DNA of 64,000 nt from Lates calcarifer (Eukaryota; Chordata; Actinopteri; Centropomidae). Of this stretch, positions 37,261 through 50,100 are shown in pieces. A program made the translations under genes and the position numbers. The DNA lies in assembly GCF_001640805.2 (NCBI RefSeq), contig NC_066833.1, forward strand, positions 18,224,553 through 18,288,552. Reading direction: 5' to 3'. How positions within the stretch are numbered: the first letter of the stretch is position 1; each line of letters opens with the position of its first letter. A model generated the notes under the pieces. That model worked only from the letters and a program-made list of their open reading frames with translations. It was not told where the DNA came from and did no database searches.

Positions 37261-38448
37261 TTGACAAATCAGTTGGTTGTCAGGCAGCAGGTGTACTTCT
37301 CTGCAAGAAAGCGAATAAGCATATATCCCCAAATGTCTAATTTCTCCTTTAAATAAAACAATCACCTTCATACTTTGAGTATTTACAGGCAGGTGCAGTG
37401 GGACCACGAGGGCCTGGGATAGACCTGGTGTGTGAACTACTGGGGGTGGGGGTAATTAAGCTTCTGTAAACTCAACTGTGTGGTCTGAAGGAGCGAAAGG
37501 GCTTTCCCAACCTTCTGACAACTGCACAGAGGCCTGCAAATCGTCCAAACAATCCACATGCACACTAGTTTGTTCTCGTCCACCAGATATGTGAAGACTG
37601 GAGTAGCTGTGTCAACATGCTGCATAAAAGCCTGACGATGGCTCTGTTAAGTCACGTGTCGCTAGTGGAATTAATGAGACATCACATAAACTCATGAGCC
37701 TACTAAACAGTAAATGCCACTTCCACTTCTAGCAGGCCAGTCGGCTGAGCCTGTGTGGTACAATGCGAAATGTGCACTCACAGCAGAAAAGGCAGAGGAA
37801 ACTACAGTGAGATGAGGCCCCTTGTGGCCACGAGTGGATTCAATCAATCTGAATTAGAGATGTGAAGGGTTCCAAGGTTTTGTCTTGTTTCAAGTGGAGA
37901 GCGAAAAAATTGAAAATTGACCTGGAAGCCTTCATTTAGTGACAATGTGCTAAAGTATCATAAAGTATGATGAGTATTCATCACAGTGATCTGCACAAGC
38001 GGGGGCAATACAGTGGCACAAAGGTTTTCAATTGAAAACCATAATACTCATTAGTGTAACACTCAACCTCAGCAGCAATCAGAAGTTGCATTAGCTGCGA
38101 GCGGGTTCCTGGATAAAATTACAGCTCTAAAATGGCTAAAAAATAATACAACACATACTGAGAAATGCATTAATCAGCCCAGCCAGGCCAGCTGAAAGCG
38201 AATCAAATTCTATATGAATATCTATGTATTGTATCCTTTACATACATGCTGCATTCAAGGGGCCATTTAAGTTGTAATGTGTTCAATATCTTCAGTTTTC
38301 TTTGTAATTTCACGTCATTAATCAGTTTAAGGATGATGATCAGGACAGATATGAGAACAGGCCCATATGCTGAAGAAAATACACCCCACTGTTCTTCCTG
38401 AAAAGAAGAATAAAGCTGTGTGCAACTGTAATTTACTTAACTGCTTGT

Positions 38449-38857
38449 TAGGCATGGGCCAGTCACTGGTTTCAAGGTATACCATGGTTTTAAAAAGTCA
38501 AGGTTTCATGTGTGTCATGTTAAATTGACTTATCAAAGACGAGTTCTTTTTGCTCTGTTTGTTTTGTTTGTGTTTCTTTTTTACAGAAAATAAATCAATT
38601 CTTTATGTTTTGCGATTGTTGAGCTGCAGGTTTTATATTTTATTAACTTTATACTTTTACTGATGTTCCAAATATTCTGTGTTGTTTAATTAAATTTAAT
38701 TAAAATAGATTGTGATCAATGGGGGGAAAAAAAGTTGTTTTTCTTACCAGGCATTTCAAAATAACTCATTTTAGAGCTTTGATCACAATACCGCTAAACC
38801 GTGATATTTTTGCTTACGGTTATCATACTGTCAGAATCTCACACTGGCCCATGCCTA
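38449..38857. mobile_element. hAT-like MITE with 15-bp terminal inverted repeats
   Basis: The left terminus TAGGCATGGGCCAGT (38449-38463) is the exact reverse complement of ACTGGCCCATGCCTA (38843-38857). Flanking 8-mers ctgcttgt and ccgtttgt match at 6 of 8 positions, consistent with a decayed 8-bp target duplication of the hAT superfamily. The 409-bp interior is non-coding. Near-terminal text GGTATACCATGG and ACCGTGATATTTTTG suits a known family of fish MITEs. Confidence 0.78.
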
Positions 38858-40149
38858 CCGTTTGTGGAACCAAAAGAGTAATTTAGTTAACTGATAAAGG
38901 GAAATTCTGAAAAGTCCGACTGTGGTATCTGACTCTGGACTTTACCCTTAAGATAAAGAAGAGTTCAGGGTTCTGCATATTCTGTAATAAAAAAACATAC
39001 TTTATACACAAACCAGAAGATGGAGAAGCTGAGAGTGATATAGATGGTGAGTTCATCGGACATTGGGTTCATCACAAACATACATTCATATACATTCAAA
39101 GCTGTAACATGGATTATACTTAGTATAACCGATGAAATCAAGAAATGAAACAAGAACATTTTAATCTTGTAGGCTGCAAAAACTTGAAGAACGGATAAAA
39201 CTACCTTCAACAGTCATGCCTTAAAATAAAAGTACTAAAATAGTTATCAAAATCGACGCAGGGCTAATTTCAACAACTTAACTACCACGAAGGTTTATAA
39301 ACTCTAATAGGCTACATCATGAATTATTTATTGATTATAGTTTGTACAAATGAAATGAATCTGCAAACTAACTTATGACTGAAGCTTTAAAATAAACGTA
39401 CTGAAGCAAAAAGTAAAGTGTAGCTAGTAGAGGTAGCTATAAACTAGCATAAAGTTATTTAAACAGGTTAAGTAGCCTAAAAATTGTACTTATGTGAAAG
39501 TTACTTACCACCACTAACATCAGGGCTGGGCTGGCAACAACCGGTTTTTGTAAAAACCGACCAGGCTCATTTCACAATGTGAAGAGCAGGTAGACAAGAG
39601 TGTGGAGAGTGGTTTAACGCAGCCGAATGTCTGACCTAACGGTCGGCGGCTCCGTTGCATAATGGGTAATGTAGGCGCAAGGTTTTAATAGGGAAAAACA
39701 ATGGCTAGAATTACTGTAGTAGTACTGTTCCAAGGATGAAATACTAACTGGACAAAGTAGGCAACTGTCAAGGAGCCATAGACCCTTTAGGGCCCCAAAA
39801 GCCCCAGGTGTACTCTGCTGTTTCTGTCTACATAGTTTGATTAATGACAAATTTGTTGGGACTGTGGACCACTTGAGTAACTACATTACCATCTATAATA
39901 TCAAGAGGGAACCTGACTGAAATTAATTTCAAGATCTTAGTTTTAAGTTTAAGTTAAGTTTATATTAAGCTCATTTGCTGTGTTTTTAAAATGCTTTAAT
40001 TATTTCTGTCAAATAATTAACAGAAAACTTCAGGCATGGTTGCAAAGCCTGCAAAAACAGTTATCCTTATTATCAACAGATCTGACAATTATTTTCTTTT
40101 GCCTAGGTCAGTCTATGAAATGCTAGAAAACAATAACATATGGCCATTA

Positions 40150-40390
40150 TTACTTCCCGAAGCCTCAGCTTGGTGCTATTTAGCAAAACATTAGCACGCC
40201 AATAGGCTAAAATAAGATGGTAAACATTATATCTGCAGTATATCTACCTATATCAGGTATATACCTAAAAATTAAACATATCAGATTGTAAGGAGGTTAG
40301 CAGGCTAATGTGGGCGTTTAGCTGTGCCAGTGCACAACATCACAAAGCTGCTAGCACGATGTAGACTCTTAGTTTTGTGTTTTTATGTTT
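40150..40390 (+). mobile_element. Teleost interspersed repeat ('TTAGCAGGCTAATGTGGGCG' type)
   Basis: Includes TTGGTGCTATTTAGC, ATTAGCACGCCAATAGGCTA, GTTAGCAGGCTAATGTGG and GCTGCTAGCACGATGTAGAC, then TCTTAGTTTTGTG. From recall this resembles an abundant fish repeat. Extent is approximate. Confidence 0.55.
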
Positions 40391-40585
40391 ACATTGTTGC
40401 TTTTTGATGTTACTGATATTTATTGATATTACTTTGTCTTTGCTTGTCTTTTTTTCCGCAATTTTTTTTTTTAAATCTCTGAATTATTACACTACCATTT
40501 TGTGACCAAATTCAATTTAGGTATAGAGTACAGCCTCTATAATGAATGAAAACCTAAATGACAAAAACATACTGAATTGCTCAGT

Positions 40586-40591
40586 TTTATT
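40586..40591 (-). terminator. Candidate hat1 polyadenylation signal
   Basis: Minus-strand AATAAA about 510 nt after the hat1 stop, followed on that strand by TTTTTGTCATTTAGG, a T/GT-rich downstream element. It is the first convincing canonical signal past the last exon. Confidence 0.5.
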
Positions 40592-41102
40592 TTCGTCTCT
40601 ACAATAAGAATCACACCATTTGAGCAATATACAAAATCATTTTTTTTAATTTTCAGTATGAAGTGCTCCAAAACACACTGGGAATTGTTTTGACAAAAAG
40701 ATCTTTAAAAAAATGTCTATGATGGAGAAGAAGCAGGGTTTCTCTGCAGGGTAGTGAACCACCTATCACCTGTGAAATATTACATATCATTTCATCTCAC
40801 AATGTGATTAAACATGTGAGACAAGCCGAAAGTCTCACCCTCCACTTGCGCTATTCTCTTCCTCTACTGTATCAACATCAGCTGGGAAACAGACAGGCAT
40901 TTTCCATGGCAACCTATCACTGCAACACCAGTTACTACACATTGGTAACACTCTTGAATTAAAACCGTGATTTTCTCACATCAGGAGAATTTCCTCTTGG
41001 TTGCAGCTAAAAGTCTGTAATGATGTGGGCTTTGTACAGACAGGGCAGACCACCTGTATGTTGAGAGAGTGGGCTCTGGGCCGACAGTACCTCACAATCT
41101 GA

Positions 41103-44100
41103 TCAGGCCTGTGACGCAAGCCTCTCAATGATTCTCCTGTAGTCTTCCACAACAACCTGATAACTCTTCTCCAGCTCCTCATGCTGCGTCTGAGTGTCCA
41201 TCTGGCCCATGTGGGACACCAGCTCCTCTGGACGCAGGCACTTCCTCATCTTTGCCAGCTCCCTCTGATTCTTCTGCACAACATAAACAGCACAAACACA
41301 CACTGTATGTGGTAAGAAACTTGTGGGTTTTTTTTTTTCAGTTTACATTTAGGAAGCACTTTTCAATGAAGAATATGTTATTTTATTGGAAAGATCAAAG
41401 TCTCATGAATAAATTGATTAGTGAATTACAATCTATATACCCTTAGTAAACAGTGGTATAAATATCTGTATGGACAGACAAGTACACATTCACTTAGTCT
41501 GGTGCAATCTGCTGCATGCATGCATATGCAGACATGGTCAGTGGGGAATTGCGGGAAAGAGCAGAAATGTATAATCCCCCTCACATTCACAGAGCAGCAG
41601 CCTCTGCCATTCAACTAACTACACGCTAAAACTCCTCAGGGAAGGAAAAACGGTCTGCATCTGGCCACCAGATCTTTCCTTGCCACTCTCCCAAGGAATT
41701 CCTACTCCTATTCCTACTTCCCTCTTCACCACATAGGTCTTTTCCATGTCAGATTCTGCATTTTTTTTGAGACATGCGGTTACTCCGCTGACAGAAAATT
41801 CTCTAATGGCTGGTATGCAAAGTCTCAGCTAGTAGCTCAAATATAAAATGTCACAGGCAAACCGGATTGTCGGGTGCACACAGATTTAGCTAGTGTTTCC
41901 CACTGTCAAGTCTGGTGAAACAGAATCAGAGAAGCTTCTGATATTCTGTTCAGAAAGCTTAAGTCTGTTACACTATGTCTCTGAAACTTTCCCAGAAAAA
42001 CATGAGAAACTAACAAAAAGCAATTTGATAAAATTGCAGTTTTCATGATGAAGTTCAAAAAGTGCTGCAACAGGAAACCCACAGAAGTCTGAATAGTAGA
42101 AGCTTTTTGACAAAGTGCTTCAAACACACTTTCACGAAAATTATTTCTCCCAAAGAAATGCAAATCTTTTCGACTAATGACATGTGTCTGAATAGAAAAA
42201 AGCTCCAGCAGCAGCAAAACCACAGACGCCTGGTGCGCCCTATTGTGGCTTTAACAATATGGCACTAGTAATCTATCAATTTTCATGGGAGCAGAGATAA
42301 ATTTTTCTGCTGTTTTAAAAAGGTAACATAATAAACAGTGACAATACAGAACTGTAAGCCAATCAAGTGCATACCGTGCATGGGCCAGTTTTGCCATTTT
42401 TCTACCTACACTGAAGTAGCTGTAATGTTAACAAAAAATGAAAGACTGAATTCTTGTTGAGCTGCAATACAGACAAGCTGACATTCAGATTTATTTGAAT
42501 AAATGAGGAAATCTCTTGCTCAGAATCTCAGCATGCTTCCACTTTCTGACCCTCTCCAGACTGACACACAAAGTACACTGCTCTCTAGCCGCAAAGATTA
42601 AAACCTCACCCTGTATGGTCCAAATAGCCTTTTCTTCACCTCCAAACGGTACTCTCTTGCTTTTTCTTCATCACTCATGTCTGTTGCTCTCAGACGCAGG
42701 ATTTCATACACTCGCCTTGCATGTTTCTGTAGAGGGGGAAAAAACACACACTTTAAATGCTTTTTCATGTATAGCAGTTTATCTCGGCAGGAACCTTACA
42801 CATGTCCCAGCACAATGGTTACGGGAAGTCATGACCTATTTGGCTGCCCAGGGTATATGAAGAATCAGGCCAGTAGAACAAAGTTTTCTCATGAAAAGCC
42901 ATTTATGTCACAGATTACAGGCTATGATAACCACATTTTCATTGAGAACAGATTAATGGGTAACAATAATCATCATTTGCAGCCTCATGCAGCACCTTGT
43001 TGATTTTCAACTTGTCTTGTGCCTCTTTGATCATGTCAGCTGAGAAGCCGAGGTGCAGCTTGTCTGCAGCGAAGGACGGCAGGCCTTGACAAAGTTTGAC
43101 CAGCACGTAGTCCCTCAGCTTCACATAGTTCTCAGAGGGGTCTTCAGCTGGAAACAAGCATCACAGCACAGTTAAAATAAGTTCACACAGTTGTTCTCGT
43201 GGTTTCCAAATAAGTTACAATGAACATGCCACATATGGTACAATTCAGAACATGTTACTGTTAATATTGTGGTCATTGTGTGTGTGTGCGCTCCTATCTT
43301 TCACTTTATGCCTGTTCAACTGCTAGATTTTAAAATTCTTGCTTGAAAAGGATTCCTCTCTGAAAGGAAAAGAGCAGGGATGCCTCTTTAGTATTCATCC
43401 TCTGTCTCCATGCAAAGCAACAATTTCGATCCAACTAGTTTCAATAGAGCCTCAGCACATTCTGGTATACATGCCAGCCATCCGAATTAACTCATCCACT
43501 GGATACACCAACCGCAGAGAAAAATCATTTAAACTGTTTGTGGGTGACACAAGAATCTTAGATTAAATATTTATCCATGCCTTCTCTCAACACAGTTGGT
43601 GGCATTACAAAAAAAAAAAAAAAAAACAATCACTCACCTGTGATGTCTTGCACTTTGGGCAGGCTGCAATAAAATCTGTGCACCGCCTCCAGAAGCTGAG
43701 CTCCGTGACCCTCTCCTTGGAACGGAGGCAGGATCAACATTTGGCTGTTTAGTTAAAGGGCAGAAAGAGATGAAATCATAAAACCAGTGAGGAAACAGGT
43801 TTGCTCAAAACTACTCACAAAACAAATTTATGAGGTATCCAAGTAGTTATTCTCAGCAGGAACAGAAAGGCTTTGATTGAAAGCAGGAAATAATGGATTG
43901 TTATACTGATCCATCAATGCAACAAATCAAATCACATCAAAAGCTGATCTATAAAGTTGTTTTCAGATACAAATCACCCTGGTTTGGTAATGAAACAAAA
44001 TCTGGTTGAATGGTTGGCTATATAAGCCAGTAATTTGGGCTCTTTGGGAAGAGGATAAAGAAATGTATAATTTTCCACTCCTTTTTCATACAAAAGAATG

Positions 44101-47100
44101 GGAAGGCACGTGCTGCCCCAGCAATTACCTTACACGTGGTCGGGTTTTGTCTGGATACACGTAGTAATTATAAACTGTCATGTAGCCAACAGTTGCGTAG
44201 AGAGTCTCCCCATCTTTATTGTACTTTTCAAATCTGCAGATAAAACACAAAGGCAAACAGGTCAATTACAGGCACACTCCCAATCCAGTGACCATTTTAG
44301 CCTCTCTGTTCTCGTGCCCACCCCTCACCCCCCGACGTCAGCACGTTAGAGCAGCCAGGCCCCGATTGGTACACCTGCTACAACCTGAATACATTATGCA
44401 CTTAATTGGAGTACTGCAACTTAGAGGAGGAGAAGGGCTGGAGGAGGGACTGAGCTCCTCAAAATCACTTCAGTCCATTTTCCCCATTGTCAGTATTAAT
44501 AGGTGCCAGGGTAAAGAAAACACCGGCAGAGGCTCTTTTTACTGTTAAGACATTGTTCAATGTTTCAAAAGACAACAGTATTCAATTCAGCCCTTGCCCC
44601 TGAAAAATCTGAAAAGGACTTTTGGCACAAAGGAAGCTCTTGCCCGATCAACAATTCTCCTACGGGGGAAATATAATCAAACTGGCCTGGTAATTGGTCA
44701 CAAGCGGCTCAAAGGGGGGCTTTGTTTTTCAATGACACAATAAAGGCTTTAGCGTTGGGTTGGGTGCAAGAGGGGTGGTGGTGTGGGGGAGTTTGATGTC
44801 AATTAAGGAGGGCACTCACACAAGAAAGAAGTCCCAACGATCGTCGTCTGCATCGATGAAACTGGCGGTCTCTATGAACCACATGAGGAAGGTCTGCAGG
44901 CGCTCATGATACTCTTGGAATCCCGGGCAGGTAATATCAGCCTGTGGCAAATAAACCAAAAAGACACCTTTGAGATGGTTTAGATTTAAATCTCACCACT
45001 GTCGTCTGATTAACAACAACTAGTAAAAAAGTAAAAAACTGAAAATCAAAATCTAATAGGCTTCCTGGATTGTGCAGATGAGGCGGTAAATCATGTTTGT
45101 ACCTTGTGAATCTGGTACGTGAGTTCTCCTGCCTCCTCGTTGTGGACTGTGTATGTGTGAAGCAGGGTGCCGAAGGGCTTGAAATTGGCATCCTTCTCCA
45201 GCAGTGAGATGAAGTCGTCCGTGTTGCAGGTGAACCCAGCAGGAACGATTTCTCGGATCTTCCCTTCAACATCATCAGGCTGGATAACACAGTAAATTTA
45301 GTAATACAGCAAACAGATCAGCCTGATAAAGGACAGTCTAGTATACATTCATAAGACACATTTCCATACATTTGACCAATAATGTATCATCAAAATAACA
45401 TTTATTCTTAAATATACATATGCCATTCATAGAAATGACTCCACTTGAATTAGGAAAGTCTGCAAAAAATGTGAAATAACATGTTTTGTGCCAAAGAAAA
45501 AAAACGATTAGGCAATTAAAACTGTCAGCTGAGCAGAGACCACAGCAGCACCCTCCCTCCTCCCTCCTCCCCTGCTGAAAAGGCCACTTAAATCAGTACA
45601 TTTACTACTTATGTTAAACCATGAATATGTGATGAAGTTGCCACAATAAAAGCATTTCTGCTTCTCACTGGGAAATAAAATCTTATGAATTGATCTCAAC
45701 TTAACAAACCTTTGGGCATCCATAATAGAGGCCTCTCCTCTAATCCTGCCAAGTGAACCCAATCAAATGAATTTGGCCCTGCGTTTTCAAAGAGCCTCAG
45801 AGACAAAGGGGCCCTACCCTTGGACTTTTTACTCAGTGCAACGTGTGGTTAGTTCAGCTGTGATGTTTGCATTGTATCCATTTCTACAAGGATTGACATG
45901 AGAACACTTTGCTAAGCAGCCCTTTCACACCATTTACATGTGTGATGGGCATTATTTCGGGACAGAGACCCTTGCTGCTCAGCATTGAAAACTGGGAAAT
46001 GAAGAAGGTCTGAGCAAAATGCACTACAAAAGGCTAATACAACATACTGCTAATTCCCCCCCTTTCAGACATCAGCTAATATCTAACTGGAAGTAATGCA
46101 CCTGCAGCTGAATGCCTCTTAACCATTGTAATTGTTCAGCCACATTTCTAAGGAACAAGGAGCATACTTAAAAGGCCATGGACAAACAAGTTCCTTTGTC
46201 CCAGGCACTCTCCTACATACTAGACATTAAACTGCACAGCCTTCCAGAATAGATGCCTTAGTTTGGCATGAATGTAACTTAACAATCTACCTTTAGAGCA
46301 CTTTGTTAATGTCTTTGATTCATAACAATAAGCACAAAGGGAGTACAATCTATCTAATTTGTTGTGTTGCTATTATTTAATCTCTTTAATCTACTACAAA
46401 GACCAAACTACATTCAAGACTCTCAGTCATTTTTATGTTTATACTTTTTGTAAAGTAAGCTGAAGCATGTTTATAACCATTACAAGCATTCAGCAGTCTC
46501 CTCCAGTTTGAAGCCCTTGTGCACATAGGGTCTGGTGCTAATATCTACGTTTTCCAGAAGTGGTAGTCCAGCGGTACACAACGGCTGATTTAAAGCCTGA
46601 TTTTTGATGACAGTTTTGTATCAAATGTGGCAGCTGCATAAACTCCATCTCTGCCTCCCCTCATCTCTCTCTCTCTCTTCTCTCACCAGCTGCACCGCAC
46701 CCCGACCGTCCACATGCACTCAGAGACAAACACTCTTCAGATGCAGCCTGAACTCTACTGCTCCCCTCGCTCTCTACCTCTACACCAGCTGCACTCAAAC
46801 CCTTAACAAGGTGAACAACTCAGGGGTCAACACTGAGCACTGAGTAGTGGCATACAGAGACAGTAAGCCAGCCATCATGTTTCAGTTTAAATATCAGCTT
46901 CAAAGTATGTTCCCTACAAGTCTAATGGGTCTCTCTTTACGTTTATTGAATTGCTTTATTGAAGTGAATTGGTTTCTTTTTTCTTTTTTAGTAGTTGCAA
47001 GATATGAAAGTGACGTGGTGCCCATCACCTCTATCGGAAGGAACCATCTCTGTCATACTGGGTTATTTGTAAAATGAGTGCATCCGCAGAAACAACAAAT

Positions 47101-50100
47101 CATGCTGACTTTATAGGTTACACTACTGCTCCCGGTAGCACCAGTTGAAGGCCACATTGTCCAGTACGGGGCCTCCTGCTGTCTCCAGACAGGACAGATG
47201 TCCCAGAGTTGAATCATCGGACCACAATAGGGGCCCTGGCTAATTCTTGTACTCATTCTGTGCTGCGCTCGCTGCATTGACAACTTCAGGAAATATTCAA
47301 AGCTGCTAGTGGCCTTTTGTGAAGTCCCACAGAAGGAGAAACCAGGACAAGTATTTCACTTTACTGTCTGTTTTTGTCCAAATACTGGCTGTTGATATGT
47401 AAATTCGTAGGTCTGGCTATCTACAAAAAAGCCAGAGAGTTGTACATGCTAAGCAGTGCTATGCTGAGAGGAAAACTGAAATTATCTGCCTTATCAATTA
47501 ATAAATCAATCATTACATAAACTGGACGGCTTAATTTAACGGACTGGAATGTAAACCTATTGAAAATCAGTTTACATTCAACCTCAATGATTTTGATTGT
47601 TGATACCTTGAACAACACTTCCCTCCTCAAAATGTATATACAAGATATCCAGCCGTGTCACATTACAGCTCCTGCTGATTCAATCACACAAACCTCTGAA
47701 AATCAATGTCTCATGTTGGACCCCATGTGCAAAACTGCTTAAAACCCTTCTCTTCCGACAAGGGAGGAGCAGGATTAGTGTACTGACACAGGGGACCATG
47801 GTGGGATGAGATTTAGTCTAACAAAACAGGGGATTTCTCACAGGAATAATGTCACCACACAGAGAGGCTGTGAGTTACTTCAGTGAGTGAAGAGACAACA
47901 AACTGCCACACATCAAACAGAAAAGAGTACCAAGGTCTGTCTGCTCCCCAAATAATTGATCACACAGTCCTTCAGTCAAACAATTATGGAGGCAACCACC
48001 CAGCCTGGTGTTTGTCTATCAAAGTTACAGTTTGATTCAATAATCTCCAGATTTATAAGTCCATTGTGCCATATTTTGATGTGTTGTTGCAGATTTCCAA
48101 AATGTTTGACAAATAAAATTAAATCCTAGCAATTTTCACTTTGCCATCGCCTGCTGTTAGTTTTCTAAAAAACACAAATTATATGTGACAAAACTAGCAT
48201 TTTTTCAACTACACTCAAAATAAATCAAAAGTCTTTTTGTTTTTTTCAGATCGCCAATAATATACAATTTTACAACACTGAATCACAGTGGAGGTAAGAA
48301 GGCTGTTTTGACAATGATCTACAGAAAAGACTTTTTAATGGAAAAGTAAAAACTCTTTATACAGATGTTGTAATATTCAGTCTATTCTCAATGATATAAT
48401 AGGAGTGCACAAAATATTAGAAACACTTCTCATGATGAAATACAATTCAACAACCTCCAAACTCATCAAAAAGTTGGATCAACACTTCCCAAAAACAGTT
48501 TCAACAAAAACTCAATATTATGTTGTTGAGGTTAGGATTTATTGCAGGGTTGTATTAGTTTTTGCTACCTGTACCTATAATGTGAACTGTAAATCTTCTC
48601 CAGGTTGCACTTCTTACACTGATTTCCACCAGGATTTCTCTGTAATTAGCACTTTCATTTTACCTCACCTTCATAAACTTCACAGCTGTGCAGAGAAGAA
48701 CCACAGCATGAAGCTACCACCAGCTTCACTGTGGGTTGGTGTTTTGCTGCGTTTTATTTGGCTTACGCCAAATATAACATTTAGTATGCTGCCCAAAAAG
48801 CTCAATTTTGGCCTCAGACCACAGAGCCATCTTCCACTTTGAGGCACTCAGCCATCAACTGTCTAATGCAGTGTCTCTCAGCCATGGCACCCTGTAGCCC
48901 CTTCAGAGTCCACAAACCTCATCATAGCTCCCATCACCAGTGTCTTCCTCAGACAGACAGCATGCTCCAGACAGATTAAAGTTGTGCCATATTTTTTCAA
49001 TTTGTCTTTAATTATTGATCTCACAGTACACTGAAGCTTGCCTCGTATCCTTTGATTGATATTCGCCATATTTGGGTGTGCTCATAGCAAACACGTTCCT
49101 TTTTACATGCAGCAGACCCAGAGCAACATCAACATCGCACTGGATTCCTGTTATCAGCCACTGGATGAATTTAAGTCCAACATTCACCCACTGTTAAACT
49201 TCAGTCTGCTCAGCCAACACTAGAGCTAAATACATCTGTCTTCACCTGCTAGATGCTTGACTTTTGTCATCAGTTGCCTATTTCGACTTTGACTAAAAGT
49301 TTTCCTGTTGTGACATCACAGAGAGGCGATTAAGAATGGCTTGTTTTGAAGGATACAAAATCATCACCTCAGAAATTTGATGAAAGACTCATTTGGTACC
49401 AGCTTCATGATTCAACATCACTTGAAATACATCAACAACTGCAAAGTCCAGTCTAGACAGTTTTTATTTACCATAATACACCCCCTTTAAAGCATAATGG
49501 AGCAACATTTTTTGGGGGGGGGCAGGGGGGATTTCAGCCAGGGGCAAGGTTTTTTCATAACACTCTGATGTCTTTGCATGTCCATGGTATATTTTCTACA
49601 TACTGGTTGACTCTGATGATGATAAACAATCAGCACAACATAACTACCCATCATCATCATAACACCACCAGAAAGTGGCTAAAATGAGCATAAAAAGCAG
49701 TGATATTGCAACAGCACTAATAACCACACTGAAAAACCCAGCAGCTTCTAAATCATAAGAATAAAGAAATGCACATCCTACCTCCACACAATCGAACGTC
49801 TCGGTAACTTTTGAGGAATATTTCACTTTGAAGAGGGTGCTCAGGTTTCCAGCGCTGTAGAAGAGTTGTATCTGAAGACCTTTGTACCCAAAAGCGACCT
49901 CACTGCAAACAACATGATTGAAATGATTAAAAATACTTGTAAAGTTGGATTTATTTATTTATTTTTTTTTTAAGGACTTATGAAGGGAAAACATTAGAAT
50001 AGCTGTTTTATGTCATGTGTGGTCTAGGGTGAAATTATTTCAGGAGGACAAAAATCAAACATCTGATTACCCTATTCAATGAAATTTATTTATCTATATG

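Larger units (their letters stand above)
16150..40560. other. Gene desert between dlx1 and hat1, no gene recognised
   Basis: About 24 kb without a recognisable exon on either strand. Open frames reach at most 194 codons (17261-17845) and show no domain. The left half (16-28 kb) is poor in interspersed repeats and holds complex AT-rich blocks, the expected texture of regulatory DNA around a developmental gene. The right half (29-40.4 kb) holds several repeat families listed separately. In human, METAP1D lies in this interval; none of its motifs was spotted here. Confidence 0.6.

Noticed and set aside
48405..48842. 145-codon plus-strand open frame in hat1 intron 4
   Set aside because: It is antisense to the decayed Tc1 transposase and has no independent support.
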